A DNA stretch of 64,000 nucleotides, taken from Pseudomonas segetis (GTDB lineage: Bacteria; Pseudomonadota; Gammaproteobacteria; Pseudomonadales; Pseudomonadaceae). The translations under genes were made by a program, and so were the position numbers. Numbering within the stretch: the stretch's first letter is position 1; the number at the start of each line of letters is the position of its first letter. The notes below the pieces were generated by a model. That model worked only from the letters and a program-made list of their open reading frames with translations. It had not been told where the DNA came from and searched no databases. Shown one piece after another: positions 44,727 to 52,950 of the stretch. The stretch covers positions 62,001-126,000 of the forward strand of contig NZ_FZOG01000009.1 in assembly GCF_900188155.1 (NCBI RefSeq), in the 5' to 3' direction.

Positions 44727-46031
44727 ATGAGCTGGCATACACGTATAGACCCTGAGCTGCGTGGCAGTTATCGAGGTGCGGATTTCTTCGTCGAGCGCTC
44801 TGATACCACTGTCGGTCGGCGCTGGTTGGTGCACGAGTATCCACGCCGGGACGTGCCGTATACCGAGGACATGGGGCGCCGGGCCAAGGAATGGCGCTTG
44901 TCGCTGTTCGTGGCCGGTGATGATTATGACCAGCAGCGCGACAAGCTGATTAAGGCGTTGGATGCGCCTGGTGCAGCGACCCTGGTGCACCCTTATATAG
45001 GCACAATGTCGGCGGTGGCCACCGACGCACGTTTCAGCGAAAGCACCCGCGAAGGCGGAGTGTGTGTGTTCGAGGTGACGTTTACCGAAAGCGGCCAGCA
45101 GTTAATGCCGGAAACCAGCATCGACACTCAACTAGAGGTCGGTCTGGCTGCTGAAATCCTTGAGGCTTTGACCGATCAAGACTTCCTTGACCGCTGGAGC
45201 ATCGAGGGCCTTACAGGTTGGTCGCTTGCGTCTATAGAACGCGACTTAGCGTCGGTGATCGACGGCCTAGAGCAATTCATCGGTGGCATTGCCGAAGACA
45301 TTACGAGCGTGATCCGCTTTCCGGCGAACATCGTTGGAATGATCCTGGGCGGCTACAACCAGTTGCGTAATGCCGTGATGCGACCGGTCAACGCGCTCGA
45401 CCTGTACAGCGGTAATAGTCCGCTGTCGGGCAATGGCGAAAGTGACAGTTCATCGCGTAATGCGCTGAACCTGAGCACTAGCAGCCAGTCAGCGTCAGGC
45501 TTTGGCCGTTTGCGGCTCGCACCAGGTACACCTGTGCGTGCTGTACGAATGCTAACTGAAGCCAGCGCCAGCGGTTACGCTGTGGATATTCCGCCTATGG
45601 ATACGCCCGAGAATATTCAGCGGGCCAATAACATTGTGGCCGCTGCCCAGCTCAATGGCCGCTTGGCCGCCGTAACGGCCGCCCGAGTGGTCGCGGAAAC
45701 CGACTGGGTATCCCGCCAAGATGCTGACGCGGCCGGGACTGATGCGCTGAACTTGATTGATCAGCAGATACAAACTGTTGAGCCGATCAACGATGACGTG
45801 TTCAACGCTTTAATCGTGCTACGTGCGGCGCTGTCTACGGACTTGCGCAGCCGAGCGCTGGCTCTGCCAAACATCAGCACCTACACGCCGCAGGTAACTC
45901 TGCCCGCAGTAGTAATTGCCCACCGGCTATATGGTGACGCCACCCGAGCGGATGAAATCTGTGTGCGCAATAGCGTTCGGCACCCTGGCGCACTGCGCGG
46001 CGGTATGGTGTTGGAGGTGCTCAGTGATTGA
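44727..46031 (+). CDS. DNA circularisation/tail protein (Mu gpN type)
   Basis: A 434-aa protein. N-terminal SWHTRIDPELRGSYRGADFF and RRWLVHEYPRRDVPYTEDMG are the DNA circulation N domain. It is a tail protein that in Mu enters the cell with the DNA and holds the ends together. Confidence 0.9.
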   Translation: MSWHTRIDPELRGSYRGADFFVERSDTTVGRRWLVHEYPRRDVPYTEDMGRRAKEWRLSLFVAGDDYDQQRDKLIKALDAPGAATLVHPYIGTMSAVATDARFSESTREGGVCVFEVTFTESGQQLMPETSIDTQLEVGLAAEILEALTDQDFLDRWSIEGLTGWSLASIERDLASVIDGLEQFIGGIAEDITSVIRFPANIVGMILGGYNQLRNAVMRPVNALDLYSGNSPLSGNGESDSSSRNALNLSTSSQSASGFGRLRLAPGTPVRAVRMLTEASASGYAVDIPPMDTPENIQRANNIVAAAQLNGRLAAVTAARVVAETDWVSRQDADAAGTDALNLIDQQIQTVEPINDDVFNALIVLRAALSTDLRSRALALPNISTYTPQVTLPAVVIAHRLYGDATRADEICVRNSVRHPGALRGGMVLEVLSD

Positions 46032-47100
46032 ACAAGAGCGCGTCATTCTGCAGATCGGTAGCGAGCTGCATGTCGGCTGGCAAGAGGTGCGTATTCGTAT
46101 GTCCCTTGAGCAGATCGCCGATCAGTTCGAGCTCACATTGACCGAGCGCTGGGCCGAATCTGGTGAGGTTCGCCCGGTCTCGCCTGATTCGGCTTGCACC
46201 GTGTCGATCGGCAATGAGCTGGTGTTGACCGGCTATCTCGATGAAGTACTTCCCGACTATGACGCAGAGCAACACACCATTGCCGCTAGTGGGCGCAGCC
46301 GTGCGGCCGACCTGATTGATTGCAGCGGCCAAGAACAGCGCCTCGACGGTCGGACATTGCTGCAAATTGCGCGGTCTTTGGCACAGCCTTACGGCATTGA
46401 GGTCATCGACACCGTTAATGCCGGTAAGCCATTCCGGGCATTTGCTTTGGAAGATGGCCAACCCATTGCCGAGGCGATCGAGCGTGCTGCGCAAATTCGT
46501 GGTGCGCGGGTGGTCAGTGACGCCCAGGGCAACTTGGTGATCGTGCATGCAGTTCAGCGCAAGATCACTACAGCGCTGGTATTGGGCGTAAACATCCGCC
46601 GTGCTTCCGGGGTGTTCAGCAACCGCGATCGGTTTAATGAGTACATCGTCGAGGGGCAAACCCCAGGCGATAACGACTGGAACGGAACCCAAGCATCCAG
46701 CCCCCGTGGGGTAGCGCGTGATCCTCGGGTACGCCGCCCGCGCACCACTCTTGTGGTTTGCGATACACCGGCCGACAGCAGCGATTGCTCTGCACGGGCT
46801 GAGCTGGAGTCGCGTATGCGCTGGGCTAAAGGCCGTGGCGTGACCTACACCGTCAGCGGCTGGAAGCACGAACAAGGTATCTGGCGGCCAGGCGACCTGG
46901 TGCCCGTGCGCGACGCCTATTTGGGACTGGATGAGCCGCTTCTAATTAGCGATGTGCAATTGATTGAGGGTCTAGACGGGCGCTATGCCGAGTTACGCGT
47001 GGTGCCGCCCGCAGCATTCGAGCCGATCCCTATCGCTGAGCCTAAGCCGTCCAGCAGTAGCAGCGACGGCAAAAAGAAACCGGGCGATTGGGGCTGGTGA
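46024..47100 (+). CDS. Baseplate hub protein (Mu gpP type)
   Basis: A 358-aa protein starting at GTG 46024, after GGAGGTG and overlapping gpN by eight bases. SIGNELVLTGYLDEVLPDYD and SGRSRAADLIDCS are hallmarks of gp44/gpP hub proteins (gpD-like fold). It sits at the centre of the baseplate beneath the spike. Confidence 0.9.
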   Translation: MIEQERVILQIGSELHVGWQEVRIRMSLEQIADQFELTLTERWAESGEVRPVSPDSACTVSIGNELVLTGYLDEVLPDYDAEQHTIAASGRSRAADLIDCSGQEQRLDGRTLLQIARSLAQPYGIEVIDTVNAGKPFRAFALEDGQPIAEAIERAAQIRGARVVSDAQGNLVIVHAVQRKITTALVLGVNIRRASGVFSNRDRFNEYIVEGQTPGDNDWNGTQASSPRGVARDPRVRRPRTTLVVCDTPADSSDCSARAELESRMRWAKGRGVTYTVSGWKHEQGIWRPGDLVPVRDAYLGLDEPLLISDVQLIEGLDGRYAELRVVPPAAFEPIPIAEPKPSSSSSDGKKKPGDWGW

Positions 47101-47630
47101 TGAACGAAGAACGTAAGTGGCAACGAATGCTTGGCCCAGTTTGGCGCCGTATGCGCCTGCTGGTGAGCCGTGGTGTATTGAAGTTGGTCGACGATGCTCA
47201 GAGCCTGCAGTCCGTTCAAGTGACGCTTTTAGGTGAGTCGCCAGCCTGGGCCGAACGGTTCCAGTCGTACGGCCTGACGTCTAATCCGCACCCAGGCGCC
47301 GAGGGCATTGTCGCCTCGGTTGGCGGGGCTCGGGCGCACCTGGTTGCCATCGCTGTGGATGATCGACGCTATCGCTTGGCGTCTCTCAAGACTGGAGAGG
47401 TCGCGCTCTATGACGACCTTGGTCAGAGCGTACACCTGACCCGCGACGGCATTGTGATTAAGGGCGCAGGCTTGCCGCTTGCATTCGTTGAATGCCCAGT
47501 GGTGACCATGGACGGTGACCTTGAGGTCGCAGGCAATGTGCGTGACCACACCAGCACCATGCAGGACATGCGTGGCATCTATAACAGCCACAACCATGGC
47601 GGCGCTGGCCCAAATCAGGGGATGGTCTGA
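47100..47630 (+). CDS. Baseplate spike protein (gpV/gp45 type)
   Basis: A 176-aa protein: WRRMRLLVSRGVLKLVDDAQ, then an OB-like domain with YGLTSNPHPGAEG and a beta-helical C-terminus (TMDGDLEVAGNVRD) ending in HNHGG. The spike pierces the outer membrane; His residues near the tip may hold a metal. Confidence 0.9.
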   Translation: MNEERKWQRMLGPVWRRMRLLVSRGVLKLVDDAQSLQSVQVTLLGESPAWAERFQSYGLTSNPHPGAEGIVASVGGARAHLVAIAVDDRRYRLASLKTGEVALYDDLGQSVHLTRDGIVIKGAGLPLAFVECPVVTMDGDLEVAGNVRDHTSTMQDMRGIYNSHNHGGAGPNQGMV

Positions 47631-48079
47631 TGGATGTCGCTCTGGTTTATGACGCCGAGGCAAAGGCCTTCGACCTAGCCATCGCCGACGGCGACCTGAT
47701 CACCGATTCGACGCTGGAAACCGCAGTGTTGCTCTCGCTTTACACCGACCGCCGAGCGCTGGCCGAGGACGTATTGCCGGATGGCGGAACCGACCGGCGC
47801 GGCTGGTGGGGCGATGCCTATTCGGCCCAGCCACACGGCTCGCGCCTATGGCTGCTCAGTCGCGAAAAAGAACTGGATGAGGTTTTGCGCCGGGCGCGTG
47901 AGTACGCCAGCGAGGCGCTGGAGTGGATTACTGAGGACGGTATTGCCACCTCAGTTGAAGTTGATGCCATTCATCTGCGCCGGGGTGTGCTGCAACTAAT
48001 TGTGGGCATTGAGCGCTCTGGAAACAGCGTACTAAATCGCCGTTTTGACTATGTATGGGGAGTTACCGATGGGATTTAA
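47630..48079 (+). CDS. Baseplate wedge protein (gp46 type, GPW/gp25-like)
   Basis: A 149-aa protein: DLAIADGDLITDSTLETAVL, LPDGGTDRRGWWGDAY. Matches Mu gp46, the wedge subunit, and overlaps the next gene by 11 bases. Confidence 0.88.
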   Translation: MDVALVYDAEAKAFDLAIADGDLITDSTLETAVLLSLYTDRRALAEDVLPDGGTDRRGWWGDAYSAQPHGSRLWLLSREKELDEVLRRAREYASEALEWITEDGIATSVEVDAIHLRRGVLQLIVGIERSGNSVLNRRFDYVWGVTDGI

Positions 48080-49118
48080 GCGGCCTTCGCTGCCCGAACT
48101 GATTGGGCGCGTCGACAATGACCTAGTCTCCCGTTTGCCTGGGGCCGAGGCCAGTTTGGCCCGGAGGCTGACTAAGTTGCTCGCAACTGGCGAGGCCGGA
48201 GTGGCTCACGGGCTGTATGGCTATCTGCAATGGTTGGAGCGCCAGCTGTTCCCGGAAAGCTGCGATGACGATTTGCTGCATTTGCACAGTGTTGGCGTAC
48301 CCCGTCGCGAGGCGACCACCGCTAGCGGGCCGGTAATCTTCACCGGAACCGTAGGCGCGGTGCTCGATGCGGGCACTCTGGTACAGATCGATGGCTTGGA
48401 ATACCGCACGGTTGAAGACGTTACCTTTGCAGCCAATACCGCAACCGTTGATGTAGAGGCGCTCGATGCCGGAAGTGCAGGCCGTCAATCGGAGGGCGCT
48501 CGCCTGACTTTGGTTGCCCCTATTGTTGGCGTCAACGCCAACGCAATTGTTGGGGGCACTGGCATCACGGGCGGTGCGGATATCGAGACCTTCGACAGTT
48601 GGCGTGATCGCATCATGTTGCGCCGGGCGCGCATACCTCGTGGCGGTGCAGAAGGTGATTGGGTCGAGTGGGCGTTACAGGTCTCGGGCGTTACCCGTGC
48701 CTGGGAAGATCCCATGGGTATGGGGCCTGGCACTATTGTTATTCGCATCATGGCTGATGACGCCGTGGACGGGCCGCTGCCTTCTCAGCAACTGCTCGAC
48801 GACGTGTTTGCCTATATAGGCACGCGACGCAATGTCACGGCGCATGTGTATGTGATCGCGCCTGAGCCTGTGCCATTTATCCCGCAAATCAGGGTTACGC
48901 CGGATAATAGCCAAGTGCGATCTGCTGTAGAGCAGTCCCTGCGTGACCTCATTCTGCGCACCAGTTCTCCCGGCGCCACTCTGCCTATTTCACAGATTCG
49001 CACGGCCATTGGCACCGCTGCCGGTGTGACGGACTACGAACTGGAGACACCAGTGGCCAGCGTGCCCCATGCCCACGGCGAGTTAGCCATCTGGGGAGGT
49101 GTTGAGTGGCTGGTCTGA
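48069..49118 (+). CDS. Baseplate assembly protein J (gp47 type)
   Basis: A 349-aa protein starting at ATG 48069. KRPSLPELIGRVDNDLVSRL at the N-terminus, ARLTLVAPIVGVNANAIV and DSWRDRIMLRRARIPRGGAE are typical of gpJ-like wedge proteins. Confidence 0.91.
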   Translation: MGFKRPSLPELIGRVDNDLVSRLPGAEASLARRLTKLLATGEAGVAHGLYGYLQWLERQLFPESCDDDLLHLHSVGVPRREATTASGPVIFTGTVGAVLDAGTLVQIDGLEYRTVEDVTFAANTATVDVEALDAGSAGRQSEGARLTLVAPIVGVNANAIVGGTGITGGADIETFDSWRDRIMLRRARIPRGGAEGDWVEWALQVSGVTRAWEDPMGMGPGTIVIRIMADDAVDGPLPSQQLLDDVFAYIGTRRNVTAHVYVIAPEPVPFIPQIRVTPDNSQVRSAVEQSLRDLILRTSSPGATLPISQIRTAIGTAAGVTDYELETPVASVPHAHGELAIWGGVEWLV

Positions 49119-49729
49119 CGGCTGACGACTATCGCCAGCAGCTTTTTGCGCTGTTGCCGCAAGGCATCGTCTGGAACTCAGCTTTGGACTCAACCCTGCA
49201 GCGCCTTCTGGGAGGTCAAGCCAGCGAGTTTGCTCGCATTGATGAACGCGCCGTGGCGCTTCTTCCCGAGGCTGACCCGCGCCAGGCGCTGTACACCTTT
49301 GAAGAGTGGGAAGCCAGTTATGGCCTGCCATCGTCATGCGCGCCTGCAGAACAATCGATGGCAGATCGAAAAGCCGCACTGATCGGGCGAATCGTCGGAG
49401 GCGGCGGCTTAATTGCCCAAGATTATTTGGATTTGGCAGAGGGCCTCGGCTATGCCGGTGCTCAGGTACTGGAGTTTCGCGAGGCGACGGTCGAGGTCGA
49501 TACAGCGACCGGCCATACCGGGTCGGTAATAGGCGATGACATCAACGGTGCCCACTGGGATCTGACTTGGCGCGTGTTACTGCCCTCAGGTGTTGTACGT
49601 GAATCGATTATCGGTGAATCCGTGATCGGCGATCCGTTGCGTTCTTGGGGCAACGAACTTGTTGAATGCTCGCTGCGGCATGCCGCGCCGAGTTGGTTAA
49701 TCCTGCAAATAGGGTATCTGGAGGAATAA
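49106..49729 (+). CDS. DUF2313 baseplate protein (gp48 type)
   Basis: A 207-aa protein starting at GTG 49106 after GGGGAGGTG. YRQQLFALLPQGIVWNSALD and FEEWEASYGLPSS are the family marks. It probably links the wedge to the fibre. Confidence 0.88.
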   Translation: MAGLTADDYRQQLFALLPQGIVWNSALDSTLQRLLGGQASEFARIDERAVALLPEADPRQALYTFEEWEASYGLPSSCAPAEQSMADRKAALIGRIVGGGGLIAQDYLDLAEGLGYAGAQVLEFREATVEVDTATGHTGSVIGDDINGAHWDLTWRVLLPSGVVRESIIGESVIGDPLRSWGNELVECSLRHAAPSWLILQIGYLEE

Positions 49730-50314
49730 ATGGAAAAGGTAGGCGCATACACAGACCGGGTAACTGATGAGGGCGAGTGGCGCTCAGGAAACCCTGCGAG
49801 CGGGCAGCAGGCCACACCGATGCTGGCGGAGTACTTCAACATGCTGCAGCGGGAAGTGGTAGCGGTCGTTGAAGACGATGGGACTGCTCTGGATAAGGCT
49901 GATAATGGTCAGTTAGTGGCCGCTATCAAACGTATTGCTGGGAAGCTGTTTGGGGAGCGCATTGCGACACAACCCGAAGTTGATGCAGGCGCGCGTGATG
50001 ATGTTTCAGTAACGCCAAAGAAGCTAAAGCATGGGCTGCTTTACTCGTTTAATGCCAACGGCTATTTCTTCTTACCGACCTGGTTGAGTGGCTTTGGTTT
50101 CCAGTGGATGAGCGTAACGATGCCGCCAAGTTCGACTGTTAGTTACCCACTCCCTTTTGCTTTTCCAAATAGCCACTTCGTTGCGGTTGGGAATATTGCA
50201 ATCCCCGCTCAAGCCACCATGAACGTTGCACCGGACGGCAACGGGGCTGTGAGAATCCAACACCTTTACGCCACGGGAAGCCAGGCGGGCAGAATTTTTT
50301 CGGTGGGCCGATAA
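49730..50314 (+). CDS. Short tail fibre protein
   Basis: A 194-aa protein. The N-terminus (VGAYTDRVTDEGEWRSGNP, EYFNMLQREVVAVVE) is the baseplate-attachment part found in Pseudomonas transposable phages. The C-terminus (WLSGFGFQWMSVTMPPSSTV) resembles the gp53-like tip domain that binds host sugars. It is short compared with Mu gpS (504 aa), so the host range module is compact. Confidence 0.83.
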   Translation: MEKVGAYTDRVTDEGEWRSGNPASGQQATPMLAEYFNMLQREVVAVVEDDGTALDKADNGQLVAAIKRIAGKLFGERIATQPEVDAGARDDVSVTPKKLKHGLLYSFNANGYFFLPTWLSGFGFQWMSVTMPPSSTVSYPLPFAFPNSHFVAVGNIAIPAQATMNVAPDGNGAVRIQHLYATGSQAGRIFSVGR

Positions 50315-50905
50315 ATGAAACGACTTTATAGCGCAACAACTGGAACCACATACGCAGAAGGCGTTCATTCAGATATCCCAGCAGACGCTGTGCCCATCAG
50401 TGATGAGCTATATCTAAGCGTAATTGCAGAACCTGCTAGCGGAATGGTTCGGAGTCACGATTCTGCTGGGCTGCCTTTCCTTGTCGCCCCACCGCCGCAG
50501 ACCCACCAAGAGTTGTGTGCCGGTATTGATCGTGCCGCCGACGCGGCCCGTCTTGCTGTTGCAGGTGATCCACTCCGCGCCACCGAGTACGAACGTGCAG
50601 CTAGTGAGGCACAAGCCTTCAAAGACGCTGGCTACCCAACTGAATCAGTACCTCGGACGGTCGCTGCATGGGCTATCAGTGGGAGAACCGCCCAACAAGC
50701 CGCTGACAGCATACTGGGCGAGGCAGCAGCCTACACTGAGGCGCTCTACCGCTTGCGTGAGACGCGGTTGAATGCAAAAGAGCAAGTGCGCCTGGCAATG
50801 CAGGAAGGCAACCAAGAACAGGCGGAGCAAATTGCCGATCAAGCCATTGCGGCAATTAATGCTGCGATTGGAGGCGTGGGTAATAGCGCTGGAGCAAACG
50901 TATGA
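50315..50905 (+). CDS. Tail-fibre assembly-like protein
   Basis: A 196-aa protein just after the fibre. N-terminal RLYSATTGTTYAEGVHSDIP and a helical C-terminus (AAAYTEALYRLRETRLNAKE) resemble fibre-assembly or fibre-associated proteins. It overlaps the next gene by four bases. Confidence 0.75.
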   Translation: MKRLYSATTGTTYAEGVHSDIPADAVPISDELYLSVIAEPASGMVRSHDSAGLPFLVAPPPQTHQELCAGIDRAADAARLAVAGDPLRATEYERAASEAQAFKDAGYPTESVPRTVAAWAISGRTAQQAADSILGEAAAYTEALYRLRETRLNAKEQVRLAMQEGNQEQAEQIADQAIAAINAAIGGVGNSAGANV

Positions 50906-51393
50906 ACAAAATCCGGTTGCTCTTCACCCGCCGCCACCATCTTGGCAGCCTAGCGATCAGAACATTGACCTGGTCGGCTTGGTCTCACGTTGACCTTATT
51001 GATGAAACATCGGGTGTGCCCGTCTTGATCGGTGCTGTTGCACCGCATGGCGTGGTTATTGAGAGCCTAGAAAATAGACTCTCACTCGCAAGCCGGGCGG
51101 CCGTGGTCGAGTTCCCAGTCGCTGACGCATTGGCCGTTATCGACGCCGCAAGGCGCCAACTGGAGAAGCCATACGACTGGTTAGGTTGCGCGGGCATTGC
51201 ACTGCGTAACCGCGACTGGCAGCAGGCTGACAGTTGGTTTTGCAGTGAGTTGGTTGCATGGGCATTTGCGGCGGGCAAGTCGCCGCTCTTTCGCGAGGAT
51301 GAGGTCGCTAGGATCACGCCTCAACACCTCTGGATGCTTGCCCATCCATACCAGCGGCCGGAGCGGCCACTGGATTTATTGAATTTGATTTAA
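50902..51393 (+). CDS. Permuted papain-fold (NlpC/P60-like) hydrolase
   Basis: A 163-aa protein. His in WSHVDLIDE precedes Cys in SWFCSELVAWAF, the order of circularly permuted papain folds (YiiX/YebB-like). Such enzymes cleave amide, ester or peptide bonds. It ends the fibre operon, just before a structured leader. It might modify the cell wall or a lipid at entry. Confidence 0.72.
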   Translation: MNKIRLLFTRRHHLGSLAIRTLTWSAWSHVDLIDETSGVPVLIGAVAPHGVVIESLENRLSLASRAAVVEFPVADALAVIDAARRQLEKPYDWLGCAGIALRNRDWQQADSWFCSELVAWAFAAGKSPLFREDEVARITPQHLWMLAHPYQRPERPLDLLNLI

Positions 51394-51528
51394 GAGAGGG
51401 CGACCAGTTCTCGTGTAGGAGCACAAGAACTGACCGCCTGCCCGCAGTCCAAGCCTGCAAGCCAGCCAAGGCCCTCCCACTCTCGCGAGAGCGGGACAAG
51501 CCTATCTGAAATAAGGCTTTTTTGCAGA
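51394..51528 (+). promoter_or_regulatory. Structured leader upstream of com with terminator-like hairpin
   Basis: A long-range stem (GAGGGC 51396-51401 with GCCCTC 51471-51476) encloses a hairpin of ten pairs plus one mismatch (51405-51415 with 51422-51432). It is followed by a palindrome CTCTCGCGAGAG (51480-51491) and a terminator-like stem (51499-51504 with 51514-51519, then a T run to 51523) five bases before com. This may end the late operon or control the Com cassette. Confidence 0.55.
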
Positions 51529-51732
51529 ATGTTTGACATACGTTGTGGCGGCTGTAGCCGCCTGCTTGCCCGCGTAAGCGGTTGCTACACCATACAAATC
51601 AAGTGCCCGCGCTGTCGGACACTTAACCATCAGAAGGCCGAGAGCCTCCCCAAAGCGCCGCCGAGCGCCCTATTAGGAGGCCATAATGGCGACCAAGAAA
51701 ACCGCTCCAGGGCGGAACGGATTCAACTATAA
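51529..51732 (+). CDS. com: Com-like zinc-finger translational regulator
   Basis: A 67-aa protein with CGGC (residues 6-9) and CPRC (about 26-29), the four-Cys zinc site of Mu Com, then a low-complexity tail. In Mu, Com binds mom mRNA and opens its translation start. Here it leads an operon without a recognisable mom and overlaps the 50-aa gene, so its target is probably that message. Confidence 0.85.
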   Translation: MFDIRCGGCSRLLARVSGCYTIQIKCPRCRTLNHQKAESLPKAPPSALLGGHNGDQENRSRAERIQL

Positions 51733-51838
51733 GCCCAAGTTCGGGCTAATCATCACCTGCAAAGATGAACTTACACAGCAAGAGCACTTTCAACGCCTGA
51801 AGGCGTTGGGCTACAAGCTTCGGGTGGTGTGCGTATGA
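51686..51838 (+). CDS. 50-aa protein between com and the ABC-GNAT gene
   Basis: Starts at ATG 51686 after a strong AGGAGG and overlaps com by 47 bases and the ABC-GNAT gene by four. Basic N-terminus (MATKKTAPGRNGFNYKPKFG) then a small alpha/beta-like part. The ribosome site and tight coupling argue that it is translated. Its family is not recognised. Confidence 0.7.
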   Translation: MATKKTAPGRNGFNYKPKFGLIITCKDELTQQEHFQRLKALGYKLRVVCV

Positions 51839-52950
51839 AAATTGATATCTCCCACCGCTGCGCAGACTTCGATAGCTACCGTGCGGCCCGCGTGAAGTCC
51901 CTGTTTAATGTGGAAAGCGGCTGTAATGTTCACCTTTGCGCAGATATTCCTATTGAGAGTGATCCATGGAGCATCGGCGTCATCGTCGGGCCTTCGGGTT
52001 CCGGCAAAACATCAATGGGCCAAGCTATTGGGCCGCTATTCTCTCCGGCCTGGCCGAAGAACAAACCCATTGTTGATGCCATCTCTCCAGAAGGCTCCTT
52101 TGACGCCGTAACAGGCGCTCTTTCGGCAGTAGGGCTGGGCGCAGTCCCAACTTGGTTACGCCCTTACGCGGCGTTATCTAATGGCGAGCAATTCCGGGCT
52201 AACCTTGCGCGCTTGGTCTGCGAGGCCCCAAACCTTGCCGTTGTCGATGAGTTCAGTTCAGTGGTTGACCGACAAATAGCCAAGATCGGCGCGGGAGCAT
52301 TCGCCAAAGCGTGGCGCAGAACAAAAGGGCAAGTCGTCCTGCTGTCTTGCCATTACGATATTTTGGATTGGGTGCAGCCTGACTGGGTGTTTGATACTGC
52401 CAGCGGCGAATTTCAACGGGGGTGGCCCCGACCAAGGCCTAGTATCGAGTTGGAAATCCGCGAAGCTAAGCAGCGCGACTATGCCCTGTTTGAGCCGCAT
52501 CATTATTTAAAGCTGCCTCCAATGGTTGCGAGCAATCATTACACCGGCTGGGTCGACGGTGAGCCCGTCGCCCACATTGCCTTTTCCACGCGCCCCGGAC
52601 TTGTTGAGGCGCGTGCTTGCCGCCTAGTAGTTATGCCCGAGTGGCAAGGCGCGGGGGTAGGCATGCGCTTTCTTAATAAGCTTTGCGAGCAGTGGCTAGC
52701 CGGGCAAAACCGCTACGGGCTTCAATTGCGAACGCTCTTTCATACCAGCCACCCCGGCTTGGCCGCTGCTTTACGGCGCGACCCTTGTTGGACGCAAGTT
52801 TCCGGCCAGTTGATTGGGGGCAATAAATCACGGTCGCATGCTTCGCTGGCAAAGAGCGCCCGTAAACTCGGCAGGTCGAAAATGGGGTCAGGTTTTGGCG
52901 GCCACTTTCGGGCGGTTCAGGGCTTCCGTTATCTAGGGGGCGCCGCATGA
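51835..52950 (+). CDS. ABC-type ATPase fused to GNAT acetyltransferase
   Basis: A 371-aa protein starting at ATG 51835. Residues 1-200: Walker A GPSGSGKT (52-59), signature LSNGEQF (114-120), Walker B LAVVDE (134-139) and switch His173 (SCHYDIL). Walker A to signature is about 60 residues, much less than in transport ATPases, and no membrane gene adjoins. Residues about 205-345 are a GNAT domain with acetyl-CoA loop QGAGVG (271-276). It lies where Mu has mom, itself a GNAT-fold DNA-modifying enzyme, so I infer a role in base modification. Confidence 0.85.
   Translation: MKIDISHRCADFDSYRAARVKSLFNVESGCNVHLCADIPIESDPWSIGVIVGPSGSGKTSMGQAIGPLFSPAWPKNKPIVDAISPEGSFDAVTGALSAVGLGAVPTWLRPYAALSNGEQFRANLARLVCEAPNLAVVDEFSSVVDRQIAKIGAGAFAKAWRRTKGQVVLLSCHYDILDWVQPDWVFDTASGEFQRGWPRPRPSIELEIREAKQRDYALFEPHHYLKLPPMVASNHYTGWVDGEPVAHIAFSTRPGLVEARACRLVVMPEWQGAGVGMRFLNKLCEQWLAGQNRYGLQLRTLFHTSHPGLAAALRRDPCWTQVSGQLIGGNKSRSHASLAKSARKLGRSKMGSGFGGHFRAVQGFRYLGGAA

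Noticed and set aside
44485..44730. 81-aa rightward frame after the tape measure gene
   Set aside because: It is Cys/His/Arg-rich without a ribosome site and mirrors the minus-strand membrane protein.
49764..49800. A third CUGAUGAG...GAAAC that recalls a hammerhead core
   Set aside because: It lies inside the tail-fibre coding sequence, lacks the C before GAA needed for helix II, and no helix III with a GUC site follows.
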